64,000 nucleotides of DNA from Nocardia sputorum. GTDB lineage: Bacteria; Actinomycetota; Actinomycetes; Mycobacteriales; Mycobacteriaceae. Position 1 is the first letter of the stretch; every line of letters begins with the position of its first letter. Positions 18,035 through 29,700 of this stretch are shown piece after piece. The notes beneath the pieces were generated by a model. It was not told the origin of the DNA and ran no database searches. It worked only from the letters and a program-made list of their open reading frames with translations. The stretch lies in the NCBI RefSeq assembly GCF_027924405.1, contig NZ_AP026978.1:5332001-5396000 (forward strand), written 5' to 3'. Made by a program: the position numbers and the translations under genes.

Positions 18035-20558
18035 TTCGCGTTCGCGCGGGCCGCCGCTCGGATTCCAGCTTGATCCGCTCCGCGAGGTGGTCCGGGACGT
18101 GCCGGCCGATGTCGGCCCTGGTGGCCGCCATCAGCTTCCGGCGCACGGACACCACCTGGGCGTCGACGGTCCGGATGGAGCTACCCCGGCGCGCGGCGAT
18201 AGCGCTGTTGGCCCAGCCGGCCGCGGCCAGCACGGCGACCTCCCGTTCCGCCGGCGTCAGCTCGTCCCAGCGCGAGGCCGTCGGCCTGGTCTGCGGACGC
18301 GGGCTGGGCAGCTGGTCGACCGGCAACCTGCCCAGCAGCAGCAACTGCAGTTCGTCGCGTTCGGGACGCAGGCGGGCGCCGCGCTGAACCGCCGCCGCGT
18401 GGGCCTGCTCGCCGATGACCGCGGTAACCGCCGCGACAGCTCGAGCGGTGCCGCGGGCCACCAGCGTCACCCGGTCGGCGACGATGCCCATCGAACGGTG
18501 CAGCGTGGCGATCCCGCCTTGCAGATGGGCGATCTCGGTGGCGGCGGCGATCGCTTCGGCGCTCCCGGTGTCGCCCGCCTCGAGCCGGGCGGACAGGAGG
18601 TAGGTCAGCGCCATCATGATGAAATGCGCGACCCAGCCCGCCGTCCAGGTGTCCCCCGTGACCAGCAGGCGTTCCAGGGTGGACTGCCCGAGCTTCACCG
18701 CTTCCCGTGGATCGCCGTGCCGGGAGACCGCGATCATCCAGGCCAGTTCCGCCCAGGAGGTCGCCCAGCCCGCGTCGGAGGCGACGGCCCGGTCCAGATG
18801 TTCTCGCGCGGCCGCGAGCGCGACATCCGCGTCACCGAGGTTCGCGTAGGTGAGTGCCTCGAACAGTTCACTGCGCTGCTCTCCGGCGCGGTCGCCCAAG
18901 GCGGCGAATTTCTCGCGCGCTCTGGACAACACGTCGACCGCGCGCAGGTCGAGATGGATCAGCAGCAGTTCCAGACCCCAGGTGAACTCCACCGCGGCGG
19001 GCAGGCCCGCATCGATCGCCGTCATCTCCCGCCAGCGGTGCCGCAGCTCCGGATCGAGGCACTCCGCCGCACATTCGTCCAGTAATTGCGCGGTGTAGGC
19101 GTGCCTGCCCTGCCAGATGGCGATCCAGCCGACCAGCGCGGTCGCGTTGATCCGCAGCCGGGTCGGCGGCGGATCGACCTGTGCGGTGACTTCCAGGGCC
19201 TGTTCGGTCAGGCTGGTGATGGCCCGGTTCGACCCGGTGATGAACGGCACGCGCAACGCCATCAGCGTCGCGGCGGTCTCCAGCCCGACCACGGCCTCCT
19301 CCGGGTCGGCGAGGCTGGTCTCGACGGCGATGAGGATGTTGTCCCAGGCCGCACGCGCCCAGTCGATCCACTCCTGCTCCCGCGGGCCGTACCAGGTGGC
19401 CGGGCCGGCGGCGACGCGATCGCGGTAGTGCCGCCGATGCCGGGCCAGCAAGCGCGCCTCGTCCAGGTGGTCACCGCGCGTGGCCAGTCGGTCGCGCACG
19501 AACACCCGGACGCTCTCCAGCAGGTAATAGCGCACCGTGGCCGCGGTGAGATGGACCGAAAGCAGCGACCGTTCGACCAGGCGCTCGAGCAGTCCCTCGA
19601 TCCGCTCGGCGGGCAGCGCCGCGTCCGCGCACACCGCGACGATCGCGTCCACCTCGGCTCCGCCGCACTGCGTCTCGTCGTTCTCGGCGTCGCAGCCGGT
19701 GGCGAACACCGACAAGCGGTCCAGCAGCAACTGCTCGGGCGCGGTGCACAGACCGTAGGACCAGGCGATCACGTCACGCACGCTGCGATGCCGCTCGCCG
19801 ACGCCGCCTCTGGCTCCGTGCGTCCACTGCAGGCGCCGATCGGCGGTGTCGCCGGACAACTCGCGCAGCACGATGGCCGGTGGCCGGTGCAGCAGCCGCG
19901 CCGCGGCCAGGCGGATGAACAGCGGGTTGTTGTCGACGTGCCCGCAGATCCGGGTGGCGATGGCGAGTTGGCCGGGATCCTCGGGAATCGGCCGTCCGGT
20001 GCGCTCGGCTCGCCGCCGGAACAGTTCGAGGGCGTGCACGCTGGACAGCGGCGGCACGGTAACCAGATGCTCGTCGATCCAGCCGATCGGCTCCCGGCTG
20101 GTCGCGACGATGGTCAGGCCGGGCACCTCCTGCAGCAGGCCGACGACGAGCGGGCCCACCCCGCCCAGCACGTGTTCGCAGTTGTCCAGCACCAGGATCG
20201 TGCGGTGCGTGCCGTCGTCGGTGAAGATCTCCAGCAAGCCGTCCCACGCGGAGCGGCCCACGATGCCGTTCTTCTCGACGGACAAGAGCACTTCCTCGGC
20301 GACCGCCCCGGTCTCCGCGCCTGCCGCGAGCCGGGCCAGGCGGGTCCAGTACACCGTGTGCCGCGCCGCGCCGCGATACCGCCGCACGGCTTCGACCGCC
20401 AGCGTCGTCTTGCCGATGCCGCCGGGCCCGACCAGGGTGATCAGCCTGGCGTTCGACGAGTCCAGCAACGCGTGGATCCGCCGCAGTTCGGCCTGCCTGC
20501 CCACGAACTCACCCAGCGCGGCGGGGCCGTTGCCACCGCCGCCGTTCACCTCCGACAT
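18024..20558 (-). CDS. Large LuxR-type regulator with NTPase domain (paralog 1)
   Basis: The 844-residue protein has an N-terminal STAND/AAA-type NTPase with Walker A GPGGIGKTT near residue 40 and a Walker-B-like segment ILVLDNCEH near 130. A long helical region follows, and a C-terminal LuxR helix-turn-helix reads LTPAEREVAVLAAAGWANSAIAARRGSSIRTVDAQV. Such proteins are thought to gate DNA binding by nucleotide and ligand. The ATG at 20558 (MSEVNGGG) is used; a start 10 residues earlier is possible. The neighbour upstream is a paralog with the same layout, in the same direction, 42 bases away. Confidence 0.88.
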   Translation of the reverse strand: MSEVNGGGGNGPAALGEFVGRQAELRRIHALLDSSNARLITLVGPGGIGKTTLAVEAVRRYRGAARHTVYWTRLARLAAGAETGAVAEEVLLSVEKNGIVGRSAWDGLLEIFTDDGTHRTILVLDNCEHVLGGVGPLVVGLLQEVPGLTIVATSREPIGWIDEHLVTVPPLSSVHALELFRRRAERTGRPIPEDPGQLAIATRICGHVDNNPLFIRLAAARLLHRPPAIVLRELSGDTADRRLQWTHGARGGVGERHRSVRDVIAWSYGLCTAPEQLLLDRLSVFATGCDAENDETQCGGAEVDAIVAVCADAALPAERIEGLLERLVERSLLSVHLTAATVRYYLLESVRVFVRDRLATRGDHLDEARLLARHRRHYRDRVAAGPATWYGPREQEWIDWARAAWDNILIAVETSLADPEEAVVGLETAATLMALRVPFITGSNRAITSLTEQALEVTAQVDPPPTRLRINATALVGWIAIWQGRHAYTAQLLDECAAECLDPELRHRWREMTAIDAGLPAAVEFTWGLELLLIHLDLRAVDVLSRAREKFAALGDRAGEQRSELFEALTYANLGDADVALAAAREHLDRAVASDAGWATSWAELAWMIAVSRHGDPREAVKLGQSTLERLLVTGDTWTAGWVAHFIMMALTYLLSARLEAGDTGSAEAIAAATEIAHLQGGIATLHRSMGIVADRVTLVARGTARAVAAVTAVIGEQAHAAAVQRGARLRPERDELQLLLLGRLPVDQLPSPRPQTRPTASRWDELTPAEREVAVLAAAGWANSAIAARRGSSIRTVDAQVVSVRRKLMAATRADIGRHVPDHLAERIKLESERRPARTRTRP

Positions 20559-20600
20559 GCCGACGCACCTACCGATCCGGAAAACCACCGCTCGAGCAGC

Positions 20601-23138
20601 CTAATGGGCGCGAGGAGACCTCCCTCTGCGGCCACGGCTGGGCCGCCGCTCGGATTCGTAGCGGACCCGGTCGGCGAGGTCGTCGGGGATGTGGGCCGCG
20701 ATCTCGGCGCGGGAGGCGATCATGAGCTTCTGCCGGATGGCGGCGACCTGCGCGTCGACCGTCCGGATGGAACTGCGCCGACGGCCGGCGATGGCGCTGT
20801 TGGGCCAGCCCGCCGCCGCGAAGACGGCGACATCGCGTTCGGCCTCCGACAGGTCGTTCCAGCGCGAGGCGGGCCGCCGCGACACGGGCCGGGAAGCGGC
20901 CGGTCGGTCCGGCCGCCGGGCCGTCTGCCCCTGCTCCGGGGTCGGGGTGGGACACCACAGCGCGTCCAGCTCGGGGCGCAGTCGCGTCCGGCGTTCGGCG
21001 GCGGCGTAGGCCCGATCGCCGAGTACCGCGCGGGCGAGTTCGGCGGCGCCGCGCAGCTCGGCGGCGATCAGCGGAACCCGGTCGACGGAGATCCCCATCG
21101 AACGCTGCCGCGCCTTGAAACCACCGATCAAGTAGGCGATCTCGGTCGCGACGTCGGCGCACGCGGCGGGATCACTCCCGTCGGCCCGCCGCGCGACGAG
21201 TATCTGGGCCAGCGCGACGATGTGCGCGCCCACCGCCCAGCTCGCCGTCCAGGTGTCCCGCTCGCCGCGGTAGCGGGTGAGCACACCGTGGGTCAGCGTC
21301 AGGGCCTCGGCGGCCGACCCGTGCTTGGCCAGCGCCACCGCGCGCGCGATCTCGGCCCAGGCCAGCGACAACGTCGAGCCGGTCGACATCGACCGCTCCA
21401 GGAATCGCGCGGTGTGCTCCAACGCCTGCCGCCGGTCGCCGACGAGGGCGGAACAGAACGCCGCGAAGACCTCGCTGCGTTCGGCGCCGATGCGATCGCC
21501 CTGGTCGGCGAACTTGCGGCGGGCCCGGGTGAGGACGGTGATCGCGCGTGGATCGCCGTATACGAGCATCAGCTCGAGTCCCCACATCCACTCGACCGGA
21601 GCCGGCAGACCGAAATCCGTGTCGGTGTACCGTGGGCCCGCCCCCGGAGGGAGGGCGGCGCGATCGGCGAGCAGTTGCGGGATGTGCTCGGTCCGTCCCT
21701 GCCACAGCGAGATCCAGCCGAGCAGTGCGGTGGCCAGGTCGGCGAGCCCGGAGGGACCGAGTCCGGACGCCCGGGTGGCTTCCAGCGCGCGCTCGGTCAA
21801 CCGGGTGAGCGCGCCCGCACCGGACTTGACGTACGGCACCTTCATCGACAGCAGAACGGTGGCGATCTCCAGCGCGACCACGGCCTCCGCCGGGTCCGAC
21901 AAGCCGGATTCGATGGCGAGCACCATGTCGTTCCAGGCCGACCGCGCCCACGCCAACCATGCCTGATCCTGCGGGCCGAGCCAGATGGCCTGCCCGGCGA
22001 CCACCTTGTCCCGGAAGTACCTGCGGTGCCGCGCGGCGAGCCGGTCGGCCTCGCCGCGATCCCGTCGGCGCAGCCGGTCCCGGGCGAACACGCGGACGCT
22101 CTGCACCAGGTACCAGCTGACCGTGGTGGCGGTGAGATGCGCCGACAACAGCGACTGCTCGGTAAGCCGCTCCAGCAGGCGCTCGATCTCGCTCGCGGGC
22201 AAGGTGTCATCGGCGCACACCGCGATCGCGGCGTCGAGGTCGATACCGCCGCGCAGCGACTCGTCGTCGGTCTCGTATCCGGCGGCGAAGACCGACAGCC
22301 GCTCGAGCAGCAACTGCTCCGGCGCGCTGCACAGATCGAAGGACCAGGCCACCACGTCGTAGACACCGCGGTGGCGCTGCTCGGCGCCCGCCCGTGCCCC
22401 GTGGTTCCAGTACAGGCGTTTGTCGTCCGCGTCGCCGGTGAGTTCGCGCAACACCATGGCCGGCGGCTGGTGCCGCAGGCGTGCCGCGGCCAGGCGGACG
22501 AACAGCGGATTGTGGTCGACCCGCAGGCAGATCCGCGCGGCGACGTCCATCGGCTCGCGCTCGTCCGGGATCGCGCGGCCGATGAGCTGGGCCCGCTGCC
22601 GGAACAATTCGAGCGACTGCCGCGGCGACAGCGGCGGTACGGGCAGGATGTACTCGTCGGCCCAGCCGATCGGTTCGCGGCTGGTGGCCAGGATGGTCAG
22701 CCCCGGTGCGGCTTCCAGCAACTCGGCGATCATCGCCGCGACCGCGCCGAGCAGGTGTTCGCAGTTGTCCAGCACCAGCACGGCGCGCTCGGTGGAGCGG
22801 TCTCCGCTGCTGAAGGTGCGCACCAGCGCGCTGTGGGTCGGCGGTGCGTCCAGGTCGGCGCGCACGGCCGACTGCATCACATCCTGCGCGGTGGCGGTGC
22901 TGTCGGCCTCCAGTCCGGCCAGCCGCGCCCAGTACACCGGCCTGCGCAGGGTGCGCGCGCCACGGCGCAACGCCTCCGCGGCTAATCGCGTCTTCCCGAT
23001 CCCACCTGGGCCGACCAGGGTGATCAGGCGGGCGCCGCCGTCCAGCAGCGTGCCCAGCCGGTCCAATTCCGTTTCCCGGCCGATGAATTCACTGGTGGAT
23101 GCAGGCAGCACGTCGCCACGTGCCTGAACCAGGGACAT
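20601..23138 (-). CDS. Large LuxR-type regulator with NTPase domain (paralog 2)
   Basis: This 845-residue protein matches its downstream neighbour from end to end: Walker A GPGGIGKTR, the LVLDNCEHLLG segment, a long helical middle, and a C-terminal LuxR domain (LSEAERDVAVFAAAGWPNSAIAGRRRSSIRTVDAQV). The pair clearly arose by tandem duplication. The divergence between them is large in the middle region, so they may read different signals. The start MSLVQARG at 23138 is chosen because the family similarity begins soon after it. A RibD-like gene lies beyond on the same strand. Confidence 0.88.
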   Translation of the reverse strand: MSLVQARGDVLPASTSEFIGRETELDRLGTLLDGGARLITLVGPGGIGKTRLAAEALRRGARTLRRPVYWARLAGLEADSTATAQDVMQSAVRADLDAPPTHSALVRTFSSGDRSTERAVLVLDNCEHLLGAVAAMIAELLEAAPGLTILATSREPIGWADEYILPVPPLSPRQSLELFRQRAQLIGRAIPDEREPMDVAARICLRVDHNPLFVRLAAARLRHQPPAMVLRELTGDADDKRLYWNHGARAGAEQRHRGVYDVVAWSFDLCSAPEQLLLERLSVFAAGYETDDESLRGGIDLDAAIAVCADDTLPASEIERLLERLTEQSLLSAHLTATTVSWYLVQSVRVFARDRLRRRDRGEADRLAARHRRYFRDKVVAGQAIWLGPQDQAWLAWARSAWNDMVLAIESGLSDPAEAVVALEIATVLLSMKVPYVKSGAGALTRLTERALEATRASGLGPSGLADLATALLGWISLWQGRTEHIPQLLADRAALPPGAGPRYTDTDFGLPAPVEWMWGLELMLVYGDPRAITVLTRARRKFADQGDRIGAERSEVFAAFCSALVGDRRQALEHTARFLERSMSTGSTLSLAWAEIARAVALAKHGSAAEALTLTHGVLTRYRGERDTWTASWAVGAHIVALAQILVARRADGSDPAACADVATEIAYLIGGFKARQRSMGISVDRVPLIAAELRGAAELARAVLGDRAYAAAERRTRLRPELDALWCPTPTPEQGQTARRPDRPAASRPVSRRPASRWNDLSEAERDVAVFAAAGWPNSAIAGRRRSSIRTVDAQVAAIRQKLMIASRAEIAAHIPDDLADRVRYESERRPSRGRRGRSPRAH

Positions 23139-23254
23139 AAAACGAAAGTTAGCCGACGACGCGGCAACGCGCTCGACAATCACAGGTTACGGCGTGGTCA
23201 AGCCCCCGTTTACCTGGGCAACGGACCCCGTTTCGCGGTTCCCCGCGCCGGTTG

Positions 23255-23830
23255 CTACCTGGCGGAGGCCATCTGCTGGTAGTGCATCTGGACCACGGCG
23301 CTGTCGAAGGTCATCACGTCGACCAGTTGCAGCCCCGAGACCACGGCAGGCGTCGGGAACAGCGGAATCCCGCCACCGAGCAGGATGGGATGCACGAACA
23401 GCCGGTACTCATCGATCAGGTCGTGCTTCATGAACTCCGAGGCCGTCTCCGCGCCGCCGAACAGGACCATGTCGCAGCCCGGCTGGGCGCGTAACGCGGT
23501 GATCTCCTCGACGAGGTCCTCCCTGACCACGCGCGTGTTCCAGCTCGCGGTGGACAGGGTGCGGGAGAACACCAATTTGGGCGTCTGTTTCCAGCATCGC
23601 GCGAAATTCACGTAGAACTCCGAGATCGCGGGATCCACGTCGGCGGTCGGCCAGAACGACGCCATGATCTCGTAGGTCTTGCGGCCGTAGAGGAACAGGT
23701 CGGCCGAGCGTAATTCGTCGAGGAACGACTCGCACAGTTCCTCGTCCACCACCGGCCAGTGGATCTCCTGATCCGGCCCCTCCGCGAAGCCGTCGAGCGA
23801 CATCTGCATCCACAGTGTCACGCTTCCCAT
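23255..23830 (-). CDS. Dihydrofolate reductase / RibD C-terminal-like reductase
   Basis: The 191-residue protein is of the RibD_C (DHFR-like) type: it opens with VTLWMQMSLDGFAEG, carries LFLYGRKTYEIMASFWP, and has the GGAETASEFMKHDLIDEYRLFVHPILLGGG nucleotide-binding stretch. These proteins use NADPH, but the substrate of stand-alone members is usually unknown. A promoter with a palindromic spacer lies 149 bases upstream at 23979, giving a long leader. The next gene upstream, a MerR regulator, is on the same strand. Confidence 0.87.
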   Translation of the reverse strand: MGSVTLWMQMSLDGFAEGPDQEIHWPVVDEELCESFLDELRSADLFLYGRKTYEIMASFWPTADVDPAISEFYVNFARCWKQTPKLVFSRTLSTASWNTRVVREDLVEEITALRAQPGCDMVLFGGAETASEFMKHDLIDEYRLFVHPILLGGGIPLFPTPAVVSGLQLVDVMTFDSAVVQMHYQQMASAR

Positions 23831-23978
23831 GTGCCCACACCCATCTGCTGCCCTTGTGCGACTTCCAGATTGTCGGGGGGAGCGACACTTCGGCGCATCG
23901 GTAGGTTGCCTGAGACATACCTAAGTAGGCGAGCGTAGGTAGGTTCGCGGCGCCGCGAACGCGCGCCGGATGTCGCCC

Positions 23979-24007
23979 AATATACCGTTGAACAACGGCA
24001 CGTTACT
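23979..24007 (-). promoter_or_regulatory. Promoter with palindromic spacer before the RibD-like gene
   Basis: On the minus strand: AGTAAC, then the 17-base spacer GTGCCGTTGTTCAACGG, then TATATT. The spacer holds a perfect CCGTT-N4-AACGG repeat. The −10 box is near consensus and the −35 is weak, as expected if a regulator helps or blocks. It points to the gene at 23255–23830. Confidence 0.6.
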
Positions 24008-24076
24008 GCTACGTATCACCAACTATGGGAATCTGAAACGTAAACACTTCGACCAGGCGGGATACGCGCCGCACGA

Positions 24077-24811
24077 TCAGCCCTCCGGCAACGCGTCGCT
24101 GAGCTCGGCGTCCTGGTCGAGATACCTTGCGACGAGCCGGTTCACGAGTTCGGCAGCGGTCTCCGCGGGGATGGCCTTGGTCGCCGCCAACCGCTGCGCG
24201 AGTTCGGCGGACTGTGCCGGGCCGCGATCGGACGCCTGAAACGACGCCCAAACGGTTCGCCGGAACAGGTCCACGTAACGCCGGGCGATGCGCTCCGCGT
24301 CCGCGCGCAGCTTCTCCAGCTCGCCGAGCACCTCGTCGGCCGGAACGCCGGCGGCGGTCAGCTGATCGAGGCTGTGCGCCAGGCGGCGATCCGCGATCCG
24401 GTAGGTCGCCGCGTCGACGGGCTCGTACAGACCCGCGGCGACGACCCGGGCCAGGCCGTTGGGCACGTCGCGATAGAGCTCGGCCAGTTCGGTCGCCGCG
24501 ATCGTGTCGCCCGCGTCGACGACGGGCGCCTCGGTCACATCCGGTTCGGCGACGCCGAGGATGTCTCCGAGATCGTCGCCGCGATCCCAGGCGTTGAGCA
24601 ATTCCTTGATGCCGTTGAGTTTGATCCCGCGGTCCAGCAACCTGCTGATGGTCCGCACCCGATTGAGGTGGTCGGCGCCGTAGAACCCGGTACGCCCCTT
24701 CACCTGCGGGGGCGGCAGCACACCGCGTTCGTGATAGACGCGCAGGCTGCGCACGGTCGTACCGGCCTCCCGCGCCAGCTCGTCGATCGTGTACTCCACA
24801 CCCGCAGTCAT
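24077..24811 (-). CDS. MerR-family regulator
   Basis: The 244-residue protein has an N-terminal MerR HTH (YTIDELAREAGTTVRSLRVYHERGVLPPP) and a following dimer helix (GADHLNRVRTISRLLDRGIKLNGIKELL). The C-terminal part (about 85–244) is helical and lacks the cysteine or drug-binding signatures of metal or multidrug sensors. No obvious target is adjacent except the RibD-like gene downstream on the same strand. Confidence 0.88.
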   Translation of the reverse strand: MTAGVEYTIDELAREAGTTVRSLRVYHERGVLPPPQVKGRTGFYGADHLNRVRTISRLLDRGIKLNGIKELLNAWDRGDDLGDILGVAEPDVTEAPVVDAGDTIAATELAELYRDVPNGLARVVAAGLYEPVDAATYRIADRRLAHSLDQLTAAGVPADEVLGELEKLRADAERIARRYVDLFRRTVWASFQASDRGPAQSAELAQRLAATKAIPAETAAELVNRLVARYLDQDAELSDALPEG

Positions 24812-25015
24812 ACCTCAAGGAAACCACATCGCAACACGGAGCGACCGCCGGTGCGCGGCCATTGTCGGGGCGACCGACCGGTCTCCAGCGACATAACAGC
24901 AAACATCGGCGGCGCGGGGCGGAAACAGCTCGCCACGCACACCCGCCGACCGCTTCTTCCCGCCCCTGGAAATCCCCTCGGTGCCCGGTTCCGCCGTCGC
25001 GCCTATCCTTCCGGC

Positions 25016-25372
25016 ATGGGTGAATCCGCGGGCACTCCGGCCGGTCTCGCCGACCGCGAACGCGCGATGCGCGAGCTGACCCACCATCTGGGCACGGGCC
25101 GGCTGAGCCTGGCCGAGTTCGACGAACTGAGCGCGGCGGTCGCCGCCGCGACCACCAAGACGCAGCTGGCGGAACTGTTCGCCGACCTGCCCGGCAGCAC
25201 ACCACCCCCCGCCGAGATCACCCCGGTCAACCCGCTGCCTCGCCTGGTCGTCCTGGCCGGCGCGGCGGTGGTCTTCTCGGTGGTGCTCGCGGTGACCACC
25301 GGCAACTGGCTGTGGCTGCTGGTGATCCTGGCCGCGCCAGCCCTTTTCATGTTCACCGCGCGCACGACCTGA
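25016..25372 (+). CDS. DUF1707 small membrane protein
   Basis: The 118-residue product begins with the DUF1707 helix pair (LADRERAMRELTHHLGTGRLSLAEFDELSAAVAAATTKTQLAELFADLP), a short domain common at the N terminus of actinobacterial membrane proteins. A hydrophobic pair of helices follows (LVVLAGAAVVFSVVLAV and NWLWLLVILAAPALFMF). It converges on pknG with six bases between stop codons. Function is unknown. Confidence 0.8.
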   Translation: MGESAGTPAGLADRERAMRELTHHLGTGRLSLAEFDELSAAVAAATTKTQLAELFADLPGSTPPPAEITPVNPLPRLVVLAGAAVVFSVVLAVTTGNWLWLLVILAAPALFMFTARTT

Positions 25373-25378
25373 GACCGG

Positions 25379-27829
<2,451 letters not shown>

Positions 27830-27893
27830 TCAGACCCGCCGTTGAATCGCGGTTTCATTCTGGTCCGCCGCCTGTCGATGCGCGCGTGTATTG

Positions 27894-27909
27894 TTCCCGG
27901 CATTGGGAA
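27894..27909. promoter_or_regulatory. TTCCC-N6-GGGAA palindrome before pknG
   Basis: TTCCC-GGCATT-GGGAA is a perfect copy, 73 bases before the pknG ATG. That spacing equals the copies before eccA (72) and eccB (68). It lies between the ansP terminator and pknG. Confidence 0.65.
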
Positions 27910-27913
27910 TAGT

Positions 27914-27942
27914 TCCGCCCCGGGCGAACGGCCCGGGGCGGA
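27914..27942 (-). terminator. Intrinsic terminator of ansP
   Basis: TCCGCCCCGGGC and GCCCGGGGCGGA form a perfect 12-base-pair stem with a GAACG loop. It begins 7 bases beyond the ansP stop and insulates pknG. Confidence 0.75.
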
Positions 27943-27949
27943 TACTGCC

Positions 27950-29485
27950 TTACTCTTCGTCGTCGGGCTTGTCGAGGATCACCACCGGGTCGGCCGTCGC
28001 GCGGAGCGGCCGCTCGGCCAGGACCGGGAACTGGCCGGTGATGCCCTGGCGGATCTCCGCGATCTGCAGCACTCGCTTACGGGCGAGGAACCAGCCGCCC
28101 ACCAGCGCGGGAACCATGATGACCAGCATCGCGATCACCGCACCGCGCTGCACGTGGTCGTCGCTGAACGCCATCAGCAAGACCACGGTGGCCAGGAACA
28201 CCAGCGTCGCGAAGCTCGTGTACGGCGCGCCGATCAGCCGGAACGACGGACGCTCCGCGCGGCCGGTGCGCGACCAGCGCCACAGCTGCAACTGGCAGAC
28301 CACGATCGCGGTCCAGGCGAAGATGGTGCCCAGCGCCGACATGTTCAGCACGATCTCGAAGGCCTGCTCCGGCACGACCGCGTTCAGGCCGACGCCGATG
28401 AGCGCGACCGCGCCGGTGGCCAGGATGCCGACGTAGGGCACGCCGCCACGGGACATCCGCGCCGCGATGGTCGGCGCGCTGCCGTTCATCGACATCGAGC
28501 GCAGGATGCGGCCGGTCGAGTACAGGCCGGCGTTCAGGCTGGAGAACGCCGCGGTCAGCACGACCAGGTTCATCACCGAGCCCGCGCCTTCCACACCCAG
28601 CCGCGAGAAGAAGGTGACGAAGGGGCTCTCGCCGTTCTTGAACGCGGTGTAGGGCAGCAGCAGCGCCAGCAGGACCAGCGAACCCACGTAGAACAGCGCG
28701 ATCCGGGCGATCACCGAGTTGATCGCGCGCGGCATGATCTTCTCCGGGTTCTCCGCCTCACCGGCCGCGGTGCCGACGAGTTCCACTGCGGCATAGGCGA
28801 AGACGACACCGGTGGTGACCAGCACCAGCGGGAGCAAACCGGTCGGGAACAGCCCGCCGTGGTCGGCGATGACGCTCGGCCCGGTGACCTGGCCATCGAT
28901 CTTGAAGCGGCCCGCGAGGAATACCGTGCCCACGATCAGGAAGGTGACCAGCGCGATCACCTTGATCAGCGCGGCCCAGAACTCGAGTTCGCCGAACCAC
29001 TTCACCGACACGAGGTTGATGCTCACCACGACCGCGAGGGAGACCAGGGCGATCAGCCACTGCGGGATCGCCTCGAACGCTCCCCAGTAATGGACATATG
29101 TCGCGATGGCGGTGATGTCTACGATCCCGGTCATGCACCAGTGGAAGAAGTACATCCACCCGACCGCGAAGGCCAGTTTCTCGCCGTAGAACTCGCGGGC
29201 GTAGGAGACGAACGATCCCGAGGAGGGGCGATGCAGCACCAGCTCACCGAGCGCCCGCAGGATGAAGAACACGAACACGCCGCAGATGGCGTACACGAGG
29301 AACAGACCAGGGCCCGCGCTGGCCAGCCGGCCACCCGCGCCGAGGAACAGGCCGGTGCCGATCGCCCCACCGATCGCGATCATCTGCAGCTGACGCGGGC
29401 GCAGCGACTTGTGGTAGCCCGAGTCCTCGTCTTCGAGCGCGGCAGCCTGCGCGGGCGCATCCGCTGGTGGTCGAACTGTGGTCAT
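27950..29485 (-). CDS. ansP: Amino-acid permease, L-asparagine type
   Basis: This 511-residue APC-family transporter matches mycobacterial AnsP over its whole length. Shared segments include [21 protein letters not shown] at the start of helix 1, [16 protein letters not shown], and [25 protein letters not shown]. Twelve membrane helices are evident. It should import asparagine or a similar amino acid by proton symport. The gene has its own promoter at 29526 with the palindromic spacer, and its own terminator. It lies between pknG and the genes leading to NAD-glutamate dehydrogenase, in line with a nitrogen role. Confidence 0.92.
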   Translation of the reverse strand: MTTVRPPADAPAQAAALEDEDSGYHKSLRPRQLQMIAIGGAIGTGLFLGAGGRLASAGPGLFLVYAICGVFVFFILRALGELVLHRPSSGSFVSYAREFYGEKLAFAVGWMYFFHWCMTGIVDITAIATYVHYWGAFEAIPQWLIALVSLAVVVSINLVSVKWFGELEFWAALIKVIALVTFLIVGTVFLAGRFKIDGQVTGPSVIADHGGLFPTGLLPLVLVTTGVVFAYAAVELVGTAAGEAENPEKIMPRAINSVIARIALFYVGSLVLLALLLPYTAFKNGESPFVTFFSRLGVEGAGSVMNLVVLTAAFSSLNAGLYSTGRILRSMSMNGSAPTIAARMSRGGVPYVGILATGAVALIGVGLNAVVPEQAFEIVLNMSALGTIFAWTAIVVCQLQLWRWSRTGRAERPSFRLIGAPYTSFATLVFLATVVLLMAFSDDHVQRGAVIAMLVIMVPALVGGWFLARKRVLQIAEIRQGITGQFPVLAERPLRATADPVVILDKPDDEE

Positions 29486-29525
29486 GGCGATGGCCTTTCA
29501 GGTGACGGCGATCATAACTTCGCTC

Positions 29526-29554
29526 AATGTACCGTTAGATAGCGGCACGTTCAA
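29526..29554 (-). promoter_or_regulatory. ansP promoter with palindromic spacer
   Basis: On the minus strand: TTGAAC, the 17-base spacer GTGCCGCTATCTAACGG, and TACATT. It lies 40 bases before the ansP ATG. The spacer is an imperfect CCGCT-N4-AACGG repeat. Confidence 0.7.
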
Positions 29555-29638
29555 TAGCGAGTCGCGACTTGTAACACGCTGGACATCAAAGACTTTGGAA
29601 AAACAGCGTCCGAGCAGCGGCGATCGGCGCGGGAGTCG

Positions 29639-29667
29639 TTGATCGTGCCACCGCATATCGGTACGCT
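29639..29667 (+). promoter_or_regulatory. Promoter of the SPFH gene, degenerate family member
   Basis: TTGATC, 17-base spacer GTGCCACCGCATATCGG, TACGCT, reading right, 33 bases before the ATG at 29701. It keeps the GTGCC start and CGG end of the spacer family but the inner repeat is weaker. Confidence 0.55.
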
Positions 29668-29700
29668 CAATGTGACAAATAGGACGATGAGGGAGCGCAG

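Noticed and set aside
19086..22985. A 1299-codon plus-strand frame opposite the two LuxR genes
   Set aside because: It spans two well-supported genes on the other strand and shows no domain; it is a composition artefact.
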